Source: Sinomicrobium soli (lineage in GTDB: Bacteria > Bacteroidota > Bacteroidia > Flavobacteriales > Flavobacteriaceae). Taken from it: a stretch of DNA of 64,000 nucleotides. The DNA lies in the NCBI RefSeq assembly GCF_003285545.1, contig NZ_QLNV01000007.1, positions 209,157 through 273,156 of the forward strand. The letters are read 5' to 3'. Shown in pieces: positions 7,594-14,616 of the stretch. The notes under the pieces were generated by a model. That model was not told where the DNA came from. It saw only the letters and a program-made list of their open reading frames with translations, and did no database searches. Position numbers and translations under genes: made by a program. Position 1 is the stretch's first letter. Every line of letters starts with the position of its first letter.

Positions 7594-8403
7594 ATGTCAT
7601 GTAACAATTATGAACTATTAAAAAGAGGCGACCCTGCCGCTTTGGAACAAATTTATGCGCAATACAACAGAATTATCTTTTGGATTGGTAATCGAATGCT
7701 AAACGATCATTTTGCAGTAGAATCCCTGGTCCAGGATACTTTTTTAAAGTTATGGGTGCTCAGGGACAGGATAGAAAGGCCTGAGCATATGCTCCATTTC
7801 TTAAAGTTTGTAATGAAAAGGGAATGTATTTCATATTACACCAAACCCAGGAACAGGTTTTTCAGGAAAATCAATTCGTTGGAGAACTACGACAACTACC
7901 AGGACTATATGGCGGGGTACGACCCGGCAAGCGTGTCTGAAAACCTGAAAGACCAAGAGTCGGAGCAAAAGGCCTTCGACCGGGTCAAAAGCATTCTGCC
8001 CCTGCTCCATGCGGAGAGAAGACACCTGATTGAGCTCTGCTTAAAATACGGCTTTCAGTATAAAGCCATTGCCGAAGTGATGGGAAAGGGGATCACCGAA
8101 ACCAGTAATGAGGTCAAGCGGGCTATCCGGGACATTAGAACCATCGTCCATCAAGGGGGCAAGCTTAAAACGGAACAAAAGTCTGCCGTTGAAAGGCAGG
8201 CCCCGGCTGTGATGACCGAAGAACAGGAAAGGGTATTGGAACTCAGATGCGACAAGAAGTACTCCTTTGCTTCAATTGCCGAAACGCTGAACCTGTCCCA
8301 AAAGGAAGTTCACAAAGAATTCGTAACCGCGTATAAGCTCATGCAGGAGAAGCATAATCTACAAAGGGCTGAGCATGCCGGTGTTGAACGGATTACAGCC
8401 TGA
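7594..8403 (+). CDS. ECF sigma factor with duplicated sigma-4-like domain
   Basis: This 269-residue protein is longer than the usual ECF length of about 170-200. Sigma-2 spans about 13-80 ([20 protein letters not shown] and VQDTFLKLW). A first sigma-4 spans about 130-184 ([20 protein letters not shown]). After a linker, a second sigma-4-like HTH spans about 207-252 ([20 protein letters not shown], then [15 protein letters not shown]). ECF factors direct RNA polymerase to chosen promoters; no anti-sigma gene is adjacent. The next genes are a scaffold-like RNA element and a nuclease-dead Cas12f-like protein. Nuclease-dead Cas12f proteins linked to ECF sigma factors in Bacteroidota have recently been reported (from memory) to recruit polymerase by RNA guidance, and this gene fits that arrangement. 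The extra C-terminal domain may be the interaction surface (inference). Confidence 0.85.
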   Translation: MSCNNYELLKRGDPAALEQIYAQYNRIIFWIGNRMLNDHFAVESLVQDTFLKLWVLRDRIERPEHMLHFLKFVMKRECISYYTKPRNRFFRKINSLENYDNYQDYMAGYDPASVSENLKDQESEQKAFDRVKSILPLLHAERRHLIELCLKYGFQYKAIAEVMGKGITETSNEVKRAIRDIRTIVHQGGKLKTEQKSAVERQAPAVMTEEQERVLELRCDKKYSFASIAETLNLSQKEVHKEFVTAYKLMQEKHNLQRAEHAGVERITA

Positions 8404-8412
8404 AAATTTAAT

Positions 8413-8499
8413 TTGAGGGTGCTTGTACACCTGTATGGTGAGGTCAACGACACTCATTAAATGCGAACAGCATATACAAAGCAGTAAAAGCAAGGTAAC
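8413..8499 (+). ncRNA. Candidate guide RNA 1: 67-nt scaffold plus putative guide
   Basis: The conserved scaffold is 8413-8479, starting 9 nt after the sigma factor stop. It is 59/67 identical to 9630-9696 with no gaps. Predicted stems are CACC/GGTG (8428-8431 with 8437-8440), TGAG/CTCA (8439-8442 with 8453-8456, extendable by GTC/GAC) and ATGC/GCAT (8461-8464 with 8470-8473). All eight differences between the copies fall in loops or spacers. From 8480 the sequence (AGCAGTAAAAGCAAGGTAAC) is unrelated to copy 2, as expected for a guide. No clear terminator follows; the Cas12f-like start is at 8524. The guide's 3' limit is a guess. Confidence 0.65.
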
Positions 8500-8523
8500 A
8501 ATATCCTTTAGAATCCGCCCAGT

Positions 8524-9621
8524 ATGGAAAAATCAACACTCAAGCTCACAAAAAAGATCCAGGTATTGATAGACCTGCCTACCAAGGAAGAAAAAAAAGA
8601 GGCCATAGGTAAGCTATATCAATGGCAGAACAGATGCTTTAAGGCAGCTAACCTTATTGTTTCCCATTTGTACGTACAGGAAATGATCAAGGATTTCTTT
8701 TATCTCTCCGAAGGGATCAGGTATAAACTGGCCGATGAAAAAAAAGACGAAGACGGCATCCTGCAATGTTCCCGGATCAATACGACCTATCGTATGATGT
8801 CGGACCGCTTTAAAGGGGAAATCCCTATGGATATACTGTCCTGTTTAAATACATCCTTAATTGCTACTTTTAATAAAAACAAAACGGAATATTGGAAAGG
8901 CCTGCGTTCACTGGAAAATTTTAAACGAGACATGGCGTTTCCATTTGGTTCGCGTTGTATGAGCCGGTTATCCTATACTACCAATAAAAAGGCCTTTTGC
9001 TTCCGTCTATTTTCAATACCGTTTAAGACGTATTTAGGAAAAGATTTTACCGACAAACGAAAACTATTGGAGCGTCTGGAAAAAGGGAACATCAAGTTGT
9101 GTACTTCGCATATTCAACTCAAAGACGGAAAAATATTCTGGCTGGCGGTATTTGAAATTGAAAAGGAAAAGCATCGCTTAATGCCGGAAAAAATAGCCGA
9201 AGCATCGCTCTCTCTTGAATATCCCATTGTAGTAAAAACAGATAAAACCAGGCTTACCATTGGTACCCGGGAGGAGTTTCTGTACAGAAGGCTGGCCATA
9301 CAGGCCGCCCGAAAGAGGGCCCAGACCGCTGCTACCTATTGCAAAGCGGGAAAAGGACGTAAGCGAAAACTCAAAGCGGTGGACAAATTCCGTAATACAG
9401 AAACTAATTATATATCCCAGCGTATCCATGTATACAGCAGAAAACTCATTGATTTCTGTATCAAACACCAGGCAGGAACACTTATTTTATTAAACCAGGA
9501 AGACAAGATCGGAATAGCCAAAGAGGAAGAATTCGTATTGCGGAACTGGAGTTATTATGAGCTCATGACGAAAATAAGGTATAAAGCAGAAAAAGCAGGT
9601 ATTGAACTTATTGTAGGTTAA
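8524..9621 (+). CDS. Nuclease-dead, C-terminally truncated Cas12f-family (TnpB-related) RNA-guided DNA-binding protein
   Basis: The 365-residue product can be aligned with Cas12f from about residue 220 to the end. There is a basic bridge-helix-like stretch at 254-295 (YRRLAIQAARKRAQ, KGRKRKLKAVDKF), then FCIKHQAGTLILLN (311-324) and NWSYYELMTKIRYKAEKAGI (341-360), which match the Cas12f pattern. The catalytic residues are missing: in my alignment the RuvC-I Asp is Ser228 and the RuvC-II Glu is Leu323. The protein stops at ELIVG, just before where Cas12f/TnpB continue into the CxxC zinc finger and RuvC-III Asp. It should therefore bind guide RNA and DNA without cutting. It lies 120 bp downstream of the sigma gene and is flanked by two scaffold-like RNAs. 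A degenerate TnpB is the alternative, but the conserved context argues for function. Confidence 0.85.
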   Translation: MEKSTLKLTKKIQVLIDLPTKEEKKEAIGKLYQWQNRCFKAANLIVSHLYVQEMIKDFFYLSEGIRYKLADEKKDEDGILQCSRINTTYRMMSDRFKGEIPMDILSCLNTSLIATFNKNKTEYWKGLRSLENFKRDMAFPFGSRCMSRLSYTTNKKAFCFRLFSIPFKTYLGKDFTDKRKLLERLEKGNIKLCTSHIQLKDGKIFWLAVFEIEKEKHRLMPEKIAEASLSLEYPIVVKTDKTRLTIGTREEFLYRRLAIQAARKRAQTAATYCKAGKGRKRKLKAVDKFRNTETNYISQRIHVYSRKLIDFCIKHQAGTLILLNQEDKIGIAKEEEFVLRNWSYYELMTKIRYKAEKAGIELIVG

Positions 9622-9629
9622 GAGGTTTA

Positions 9630-9716
9630 TTGAGGGTGCTTGTACACCCGTAAGGTGAGGTCAATAACACTCACTAAATGCATATAGCATATACAACCAA
9701 ATTTTTCGGGTTTCCC
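9630..9716 (+). ncRNA. Candidate guide RNA 2: 67-nt scaffold plus 20-nt guide before a T7 run
   Basis: The scaffold is 9630-9696, beginning 8 nt after the Cas12f-like stop codon, and keeps the same stems as copy 1 with changed loops. The next 20 nt (CCAAATTTTTCGGGTTTCCC, 9697-9716) differ completely from copy 1 and are followed by seven T residues (9717-9723), a likely RNA 3' end. This gives a natural 20-nt guide. Both copies follow a stop codon by 8-9 nt, so the RNAs may be cut from the 3' part of the two mRNAs. Confidence 0.7.
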
Positions 9717-9723
9717 TTTTTTT
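9717..9723 (+). terminator. T-run, possible end of guide RNA 2
   Basis: TTTTTTT follows CGGGTTTCCC, whose GGG/CCC could form only a three-pair stem. It is weak as a classical intrinsic terminator, but it sits exactly 20 nt after the scaffold. Confidence 0.4.
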
Positions 9724-9788
9724 AAGCCTTCTTTAAATGTAGTTGATTATAGATTTATTCGCTATAAATTTTTGAGCCTTCCTAAATT

Positions 9789-9871
9789 TTGATGATTTGA
9801 TGACAGATTTGGTGAAACTCTTTCTCCATAAGGGTTTAGGCTGTCATCATTTTGTCATCAAACGGTCATCA
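9789..9871. repeat. Helically phased GTCATCA repeats with inverted copies
   Basis: GTCATCA occurs at 9843-9849, 9854-9860 and 9865-9871, each 11 bp from the last, about one helical turn. The opposite orientation occurs upstream (TGATGAT...TTGATGACAG, 9789-9806), so TGATGACAG and CTGTCATCA form 9-bp arms around a 34-bp centre. The pattern suggests a multi-site protein binding region between the Cas12f-like locus and the converging antiporter gene, such as an operator or a recombination arm site. Confidence 0.5.
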
Positions 9872-9910
9872 AAAATAAAAGTCATGACAGGAAAGGATAT
9901 TTAAAAAATT

Positions 9911-11494
9911 TTAATTTATACGTAATCGCTCTTCCTCCAGGTCCAGCTTATGCAGATAATCCCTGATGATTTCCTCATCTATTTCGGGATTGTTCCTATT
10001 TTCATCCAGAAGCCATCTGCGTTGTTCTTCCAGTGTTTCAAAATAGATTTTCTTAGCGGTATCCGAGAGTTTAAAAACAGAACCTGCCCGATCTTCCCGT
10101 TCCCACCTGTCCATAAGTTTGCCGAAGAACTCGCTTTCGCCCTTTTTATCACGATGGTTTTCATTCAGATAAGAAAAAGCGGCATGGCGCATCCCATTTC
10201 TGAGTAGGGCCTTGGTTTCTTCTTCCGGCATATAACCTATACTGGTCTCCGGAAATCCCAGTTTTTTGATCAGTGCCGGCAAAGTGAGCCCTTGCAGGGT
10301 TAATGTAACAAAAATTACGATAAACGTGATGAAAAGGATAAGGTCGCGGTGCGGGAACAACGCTCCGTTGTCCATAGTCACGGGAATGGACAAAGCCGCA
10401 GCCAGGGAAACCACGCCGCGCATTCCCGTCCACCCCATTAATACCGGGGCTTTTGTTCCGGGGTCCGGATAGGCTATCCTGATAAAGTTTCGCATTATGA
10501 CCGTAACGGCCACAGCCCCAAAGGAAGCAATAAACCGTACGATAATAAGTACAGCGGTAACCAAGAGTCCGTACCCAATGGCTTCCGGAAGGGCTATCCC
10601 TTCGTTGTCCAGTCCGTACAGGATCTCAGGCAGTTCCAGGCCGATAAGCAGAAACACGATCCCGTTAATAAGAAAGGTGAAACTCTCCCATACATTGGAG
10701 CCCCTCAGGCGGGATTCAGAAGTACGAAGGAACTCATACCTCCTTATGGAAAGGAACAATCCGCCGCTTACGACCGAAAGCACACCGGAAGCGTGCAGTT
10801 CCTCCGCTGTAATGTACATGATATAGGGTGCCACCAGGCTCAAAACGGTATCCATGTTGACATCGGTCGGAAATATCTTATGGACCTTTAAAAAGACAAG
10901 GGCGATCATTAAACCGATACCCACACCGCCGGTAACCATCCATCCAAAACTCAATACGGCATCCTGCCAGACAAACTGCCCGGTGGCTACAGCTACCATG
11001 GCAAAGCGGAAAATAATAAGCGAAGAAGCGTCGTTGAACAAACTTTCCCCTTCCAATATGGTGGAAATACTCTTGGGGACCTTGACAAATTTCAGGATAG
11101 CTCCTGCACTTACCGCATCAGGCGGGGAAACGATCCCTCCCAATACAAAACCCAGGGCCAGTGAAAATCCGGGAATAAAGGAATTTGCCACAAAGGCTAC
11201 TACCAATGCAGTGAGAAATACAACCGTAAAGGCAAAATTGGTAATGACCCGCCTCAGTTTCCACATCTCCTTCCAGGAAACGGCAAAGGCAGCCTCATAC
11301 AACAAGGGAGGCAGAAAAATAATAAAAATCAGTTCCGGGTCGATCTTTACCGCTGGCATTCCCGGAATAAAACTGATAAGCAGACCTGCGATGACCAACA
11401 GTATCGGGTAGGCGATCTTTAATTTGTTGGCCAGCATGATCGCTGTGATGATGACGAGCACCAGCCCTATATAAAGTATAAAATTCTCGACCAT
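9911..11494 (-). CDS. CPA1-type Na+/H+ antiporter
   Basis: This 527-residue membrane protein matches the NhaP/NHE (CPA1) family. It has about twelve hydrophobic segments over residues 5-420, the motif LGGIVSPPDAVSAGAIL (about 138-154), the ion-site motif EGESLFNDASSLIIF (about 168-182) and GWTGMRGVVSLAAALSIP in the late membrane part (about 367-384). A charged cytoplasmic tail of about 100 residues ends the protein. It exchanges Na+ (or K+) for H+ across the inner membrane in pH and salt balance. It converges on the Cas12f-like locus and appears monocistronic. Confidence 0.92.
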   Translation of the reverse strand: MVENFILYIGLVLVIITAIMLANKLKIAYPILLVIAGLLISFIPGMPAVKIDPELIFIIFLPPLLYEAAFAVSWKEMWKLRRVITNFAFTVVFLTALVVAFVANSFIPGFSLALGFVLGGIVSPPDAVSAGAILKFVKVPKSISTILEGESLFNDASSLIIFRFAMVAVATGQFVWQDAVLSFGWMVTGGVGIGLMIALVFLKVHKIFPTDVNMDTVLSLVAPYIMYITAEELHASGVLSVVSGGLFLSIRRYEFLRTSESRLRGSNVWESFTFLINGIVFLLIGLELPEILYGLDNEGIALPEAIGYGLLVTAVLIIVRFIASFGAVAVTVIMRNFIRIAYPDPGTKAPVLMGWTGMRGVVSLAAALSIPVTMDNGALFPHRDLILFITFIVIFVTLTLQGLTLPALIKKLGFPETSIGYMPEEETKALLRNGMRHAAFSYLNENHRDKKGESEFFGKLMDRWEREDRAGSVFKLSDTAKKIYFETLEEQRRWLLDENRNNPEIDEEIIRDYLHKLDLEEERLRIN

Positions 11495-11570
11495 ATTGCG
11501 TTGTCGGGTTTGTTACATTAAAACATGGTTTTTAGCAGGTATCGGTTCCGGTGTACATTATAATTTTTAA

Positions 11571-11680
11571 AATCTGCGCAATCTGCGGGATACCTGTTCC
11601 TCCGATTTTTCTCCCGCTGATATCGCTGATATTCGCTGATTTTTTTGCGCAGATTGGTGTGATCTGCGGGAAATTTATAG
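11571..11680. repeat. Intergenic ATCTGCGGG-type repeat, right of the antiporter
   Basis: AATCTGCGCAATCTGCGGG, CGCTGATATTCGCTGAT and GCGCAGATTGGTGTGATCTG are variations on one short theme, with opposite orientations (GCGCAGAT and ATCTGCGC) able to pair. Related text recurs at 12110-12150 on the other side of the GxxExxY gene. Confidence 0.45.
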
Positions 11681-12052
11681 TCCATTTACTTTTCTAAAGA
11701 TAGATTTATCAATTTCCGTACAATTAAAATTAACAAGTATGCCTAACTTTTTATTGGACAATTTCAAATAAGTGATTACCTGTTTATGATGAACTTCCGA
11801 AAGATTTTCAACGGACTTGATTTCAATAATGACTTTGTTTTCTACCAACAAATCTATTCGGTAACCTACTTCTAATTTAATATCATCATAGATAAGAGGG
11901 AGGCCCACTTGCGATTGAACATTCAGCCCTTCTTTCCTCAATTTATATTGCAAGGCTGCTTCATAAGCCGATTCCAACAAACCCGGCCCAAAATGGTTAT
12001 AAATTTTGAATATTGATCCCCTGATTTTATATGATATTTCATTTTCGGTCAT
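11675..12052 (-). CDS. GxxExxY protein
   Basis: The 125-residue product has the signature GPGLLESAYE (about 23-32) that names the GxxExxY family, followed by a nuclease-like core: YRIDLLVENKVIIEIKSVEN (about 64-83), with the D...E-K pattern of PD-(D/E)xK-like enzymes, and HKQVITYLKLSNKKLGILVNF. The family is widespread in Bacteroidota and environmental bacteria, usually alone, with no settled function. Here it stands alone between similar non-coding repeats. Confidence 0.88.
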   Translation of the reverse strand: MTENEISYKIRGSIFKIYNHFGPGLLESAYEAALQYKLRKEGLNVQSQVGLPLIYDDIKLEVGYRIDLLVENKVIIEIKSVENLSEVHHKQVITYLKLSNKKLGILVNFNCTEIDKSIFRKVNGL

Positions 12053-12109
12053 TTTTTCCTACTAATATAGGTGTTTTCTACCACTGATATCTCTATTTAC
12101 TTTCCTTAA

Positions 12110-12150
12110 CTGATTTTTTCTGCGTCCATCCGCGTAATCTGCGGGAAACT
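12110..12150. repeat. Intergenic ATCTGCGGG-type repeat, upstream side of the GxxExxY gene
   Basis: CTGATTTTTTCTGCGTCCAT and CCGCGTAATCTGCGGGAAA repeat the theme of 11571-11680 (CTGATTTTTTTGCGCAGAT, GATCTGCGGGAAA). The GxxExxY gene therefore sits between two related elements in the same orientation. Confidence 0.45.
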
Positions 12151-12221
12151 CATTCCACCAATGTTTCGTTTTTATCGCCGAGCCATGAAGATCGTAAAGC
12201 CATCAGCCTGAACACTAAACT

Positions 12222-13016
12222 TTAAGGTATGAACGACAACAAAAGATCCAAATAAGGGTACTGAGATTCTTCAATATTGACCCTTTCTTTCAATTCGAGA
12301 TATTCTTCAACATTTTCAGCTGCTTTTTCTTTGATCTCCAGGTCAATATCATTTGGGATATGCCCTTTCGGAACAGCGTATACAAACCTGCCGTCCTCAC
12401 CACTTGCTACAGGTAGTTGATAAAAGTCCCTTTCGACAAACTCGCCTTTTTCCACGTTAGTTTTTGAAGCTTCCACAAAAAAATCGACCGCGTGGTCCGG
12501 ATACCCGAATAAATATCCATAAGCCCTGAACCGGTCCGTCTTATCTTCAAATTCGTACAGGGTAAGCAATATCTCCGGGGAAACCGATGGAGTAATTCCC
12601 CGTTTCAGGAAAAAACCGGATTTACCCTTAATCAATTCGGCCACAGATTTTCTGTTGTAGACCAGTATTTCATAAGTTCTGGTGTTTCCATAAACGGATT
12701 TAAAGGGTAAGAGAATATAACCGATATTATCATTTTCCAGTAACTCCAGGCTTTTACGGATAAATTCCAGTTCCTCTTTCACTTTTTCGGGAGCTGTAAA
12801 TTCCGCAGTTACAGAATCAATTGCAAATTCTACATGTTTCACGGTACTAATAGGCTTTAGTCCGCTGTACACCGTATGCAGCCCCTCGTATTCCAATACG
12901 CGTTTTGCTAAAGAATCTGCATAAGACAGTACGGTATTGCGGCTGGCCTGTTGTGCAGAGACACTAATTGTAGCAAGCAGAAAAAAGCTTAATGCTGTTT
13001 TTATAATATTTTTCAT
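12222..13016 (-). CDS. Secreted protein of unknown function
   Basis: The 264-residue product has a clear signal peptide (MKNIIKTALSFFLLATISVSAQQ, cut after residue 21). The mature part alternates beta and helical stretches, ends in a highly charged helix and has no motif I recognise. It follows the TonB receptor/lipoprotein/beta-barrel operon on the same strand after a 142-bp gap holding a hairpin, so it may be transcribed separately. The location is probably periplasm or outer membrane. Confidence 0.65.
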   Translation of the reverse strand: MKNIIKTALSFFLLATISVSAQQASRNTVLSYADSLAKRVLEYEGLHTVYSGLKPISTVKHVEFAIDSVTAEFTAPEKVKEELEFIRKSLELLENDNIGYILLPFKSVYGNTRTYEILVYNRKSVAELIKGKSGFFLKRGITPSVSPEILLTLYEFEDKTDRFRAYGYLFGYPDHAVDFFVEASKTNVEKGEFVERDFYQLPVASGEDGRFVYAVPKGHIPNDIDLEIKEKAAENVEEYLELKERVNIEESQYPYLDLLLSFIP

Positions 13017-13047
13017 CTGTTTGTTTTTGACGTCTGAAGTCCGGAAT

Positions 13048-13095
13048 CCGAAGCCGGAAGTACATTTACTTCAGACTCCGGGCTTCCGGCTTCCG
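13048..13095. repeat. Imperfect hairpin between operon genes
   Basis: CCGAAGCCGGAAG (13048-13060) and CTTCCGGCTTCCG (13083-13095) pair at 11 of 13 positions around a 22-nt loop. The surrounding text (GTCTGAAGTCCGGAAT) is typical of flavobacterial intergenic repeats. It may act as a weak terminator or RNA-stability element after the gene ending at 13159. Confidence 0.45.
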
Positions 13096-13158
13096 ACTAT
13101 TTCGTCATTTCCCGGAGTGATTAAAATTTATTCATGTCCGTTTCATGTATACAGAAAT

Positions 13159-14610
13159 TTAAAAAACAAGACCCGTTCTCAGATTGAAGTAAGAATAAGC
13201 CGTGTCCGGGTTTTGGTGTCTTGTTAACCGGGCATTTATTAAAAGCGTCTGTTTTCCAAAAGGTTTCTTCCATTCCATTTCCAAAGCACCTTTAAAATAA
13301 TCGGTTTTAAAAAAATCCTGCTCCCTGATGAGTATTTCGCGGGCAAGGTCAAAGGCAGAGGTAGAAAGAGAAGCTTCAATAGATTTCCGGTATCCAAGCA
13401 TGGGTTTTAAATAAAGGCCCTGAGTAAAAATTTTACCTATGTAAAAAAGATAAGTAGCCTCAGTTTCCAGGAATTGATATTTTACCCGGTCATTGCCGGC
13501 CAGGTCTGATCGCTCCTCATTGCTGTAATATAAATCAGCTCCCAGTTGATGGTTTCTGTCCTTCATCAACAAGAGATTAGAGAAAGCGATGCTGTGTGTT
13601 TCCGATTCGTAATTTATAGCTTTAAAAACGGGGTCAATTCCTTCTGTTTTCCCGTAATCGATCTTCAGGTCGGATTGCCATTCCGCTTTTTCGTTAAACA
13701 TGATCCGGCTTCCGATAGTGATATTGCTTTTTACCAGGTTGAGCTCTCCTGAATTTACCGGGTTAACGATGGCATTTCTGGCTGTAAAATCCCCTTGCGC
13801 TACTGAGATATCGATAAAACCTTTATAATTTTTTCGTTTTATCCTGGAAAACAGGTGTAAACCGTAAGTATCGTATTCTTGATTTCGCTGAAACGACCTG
13901 AACGTATTTTTACTAAAAGTGCCGAGCCCGCGCAACTGATACAATACCAGGTCCTGCGTGGCATAACTTCCTATCAAATTCTCTTCCTTGGTTTGTCTGT
14001 AGAACCCTGCCATACCCACATCCAGCCAATCCTTGAGCGCGATTAATTGTCCTAATTGTACATAGATCCGGTTATGCCGGTATAACGGCCGCGGCTCATT
14101 GTTTCTATTGGAACTTCCTACCGTATATTCAATCCGTACAAAAGATCTGGCAGCCCTAAAATAAGACGGGCTAAGCACAGCCAGCGAAAAATCAACCCTG
14201 CCACCGGACCAGGGACCACTATGGGTATCTGCCAGCCGGTAAGGATTTTGGTCTTCGTTATCGCTCTGTAATAAATAATCCCTTACGCTCTTCAGGTTTT
14301 TTTCATAATCAAATGAACCGTTAAAAGCCCAGTTACCAATTGCTTTTTGCGATTGGGAACTAAATTTTACCGTACTGAATTGTGAAGTTTCGAATACTTT
14401 ATGCAGATCACCTTCACCATAGTTATAACTGAGGTGGGCCTGGTAAAATTCCCTGAGGCCGGACGCTAATAAATAAGGATGAGAATTGTTCCATTCCAGC
14501 CTTTTTTCCCTGCTGTAAAACGACCAGTCTTTTTGGTTATCCTGAGCTATCAGCCTTCCGGTAACACAAAAAAGGAAAATTGAAATACAACTTATGATTC
14601 TCATCCCCAT
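13159..14610 (-). CDS. DUF6850-like outer-membrane beta-barrel protein
   Basis: The 483-residue product has a signal peptide (cut near LIAQ, residue 22) and then alternating amphipathic beta strands to the end, finishing YSYFNLRTGLVF with an aromatic C-terminal residue, as in outer-membrane barrels. Length and position after a TonB receptor and a DUF4876-type lipoprotein match the DUF6850 family; the family name is from memory and moderately sure. It starts 6 bases after the lipoprotein stop. Its likely job is to help the receptor take up an unknown substrate. Confidence 0.7.
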   Translation of the reverse strand: MGMRIISCISIFLFCVTGRLIAQDNQKDWSFYSREKRLEWNNSHPYLLASGLREFYQAHLSYNYGEGDLHKVFETSQFSTVKFSSQSQKAIGNWAFNGSFDYEKNLKSVRDYLLQSDNEDQNPYRLADTHSGPWSGGRVDFSLAVLSPSYFRAARSFVRIEYTVGSSNRNNEPRPLYRHNRIYVQLGQLIALKDWLDVGMAGFYRQTKEENLIGSYATQDLVLYQLRGLGTFSKNTFRSFQRNQEYDTYGLHLFSRIKRKNYKGFIDISVAQGDFTARNAIVNPVNSGELNLVKSNITIGSRIMFNEKAEWQSDLKIDYGKTEGIDPVFKAINYESETHSIAFSNLLLMKDRNHQLGADLYYSNEERSDLAGNDRVKYQFLETEATYLFYIGKIFTQGLYLKPMLGYRKSIEASLSTSAFDLAREILIREQDFFKTDYFKGALEMEWKKPFGKQTLLINARLTRHQNPDTAYSYFNLRTGLVF

Positions 14611-14616
14611 CCTTAT

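Noticed and set aside
8524..9621. Reading the Cas12f-like gene as an active TnpB of an IS605/IS607 element
   Set aside because: No TnpA or IS ends are seen, the catalytic RuvC residues are replaced, the zinc finger is absent, and a sigma factor and two scaffold-like RNAs are closely linked.
11490..11520. Possible guide-2 target at the antiporter start (TCGGGTTT)
   Set aside because: Only about 10 of 17 aligned positions agree, and the seed side (CCAAATTT) does not match. Not better than chance for an AT-rich region.
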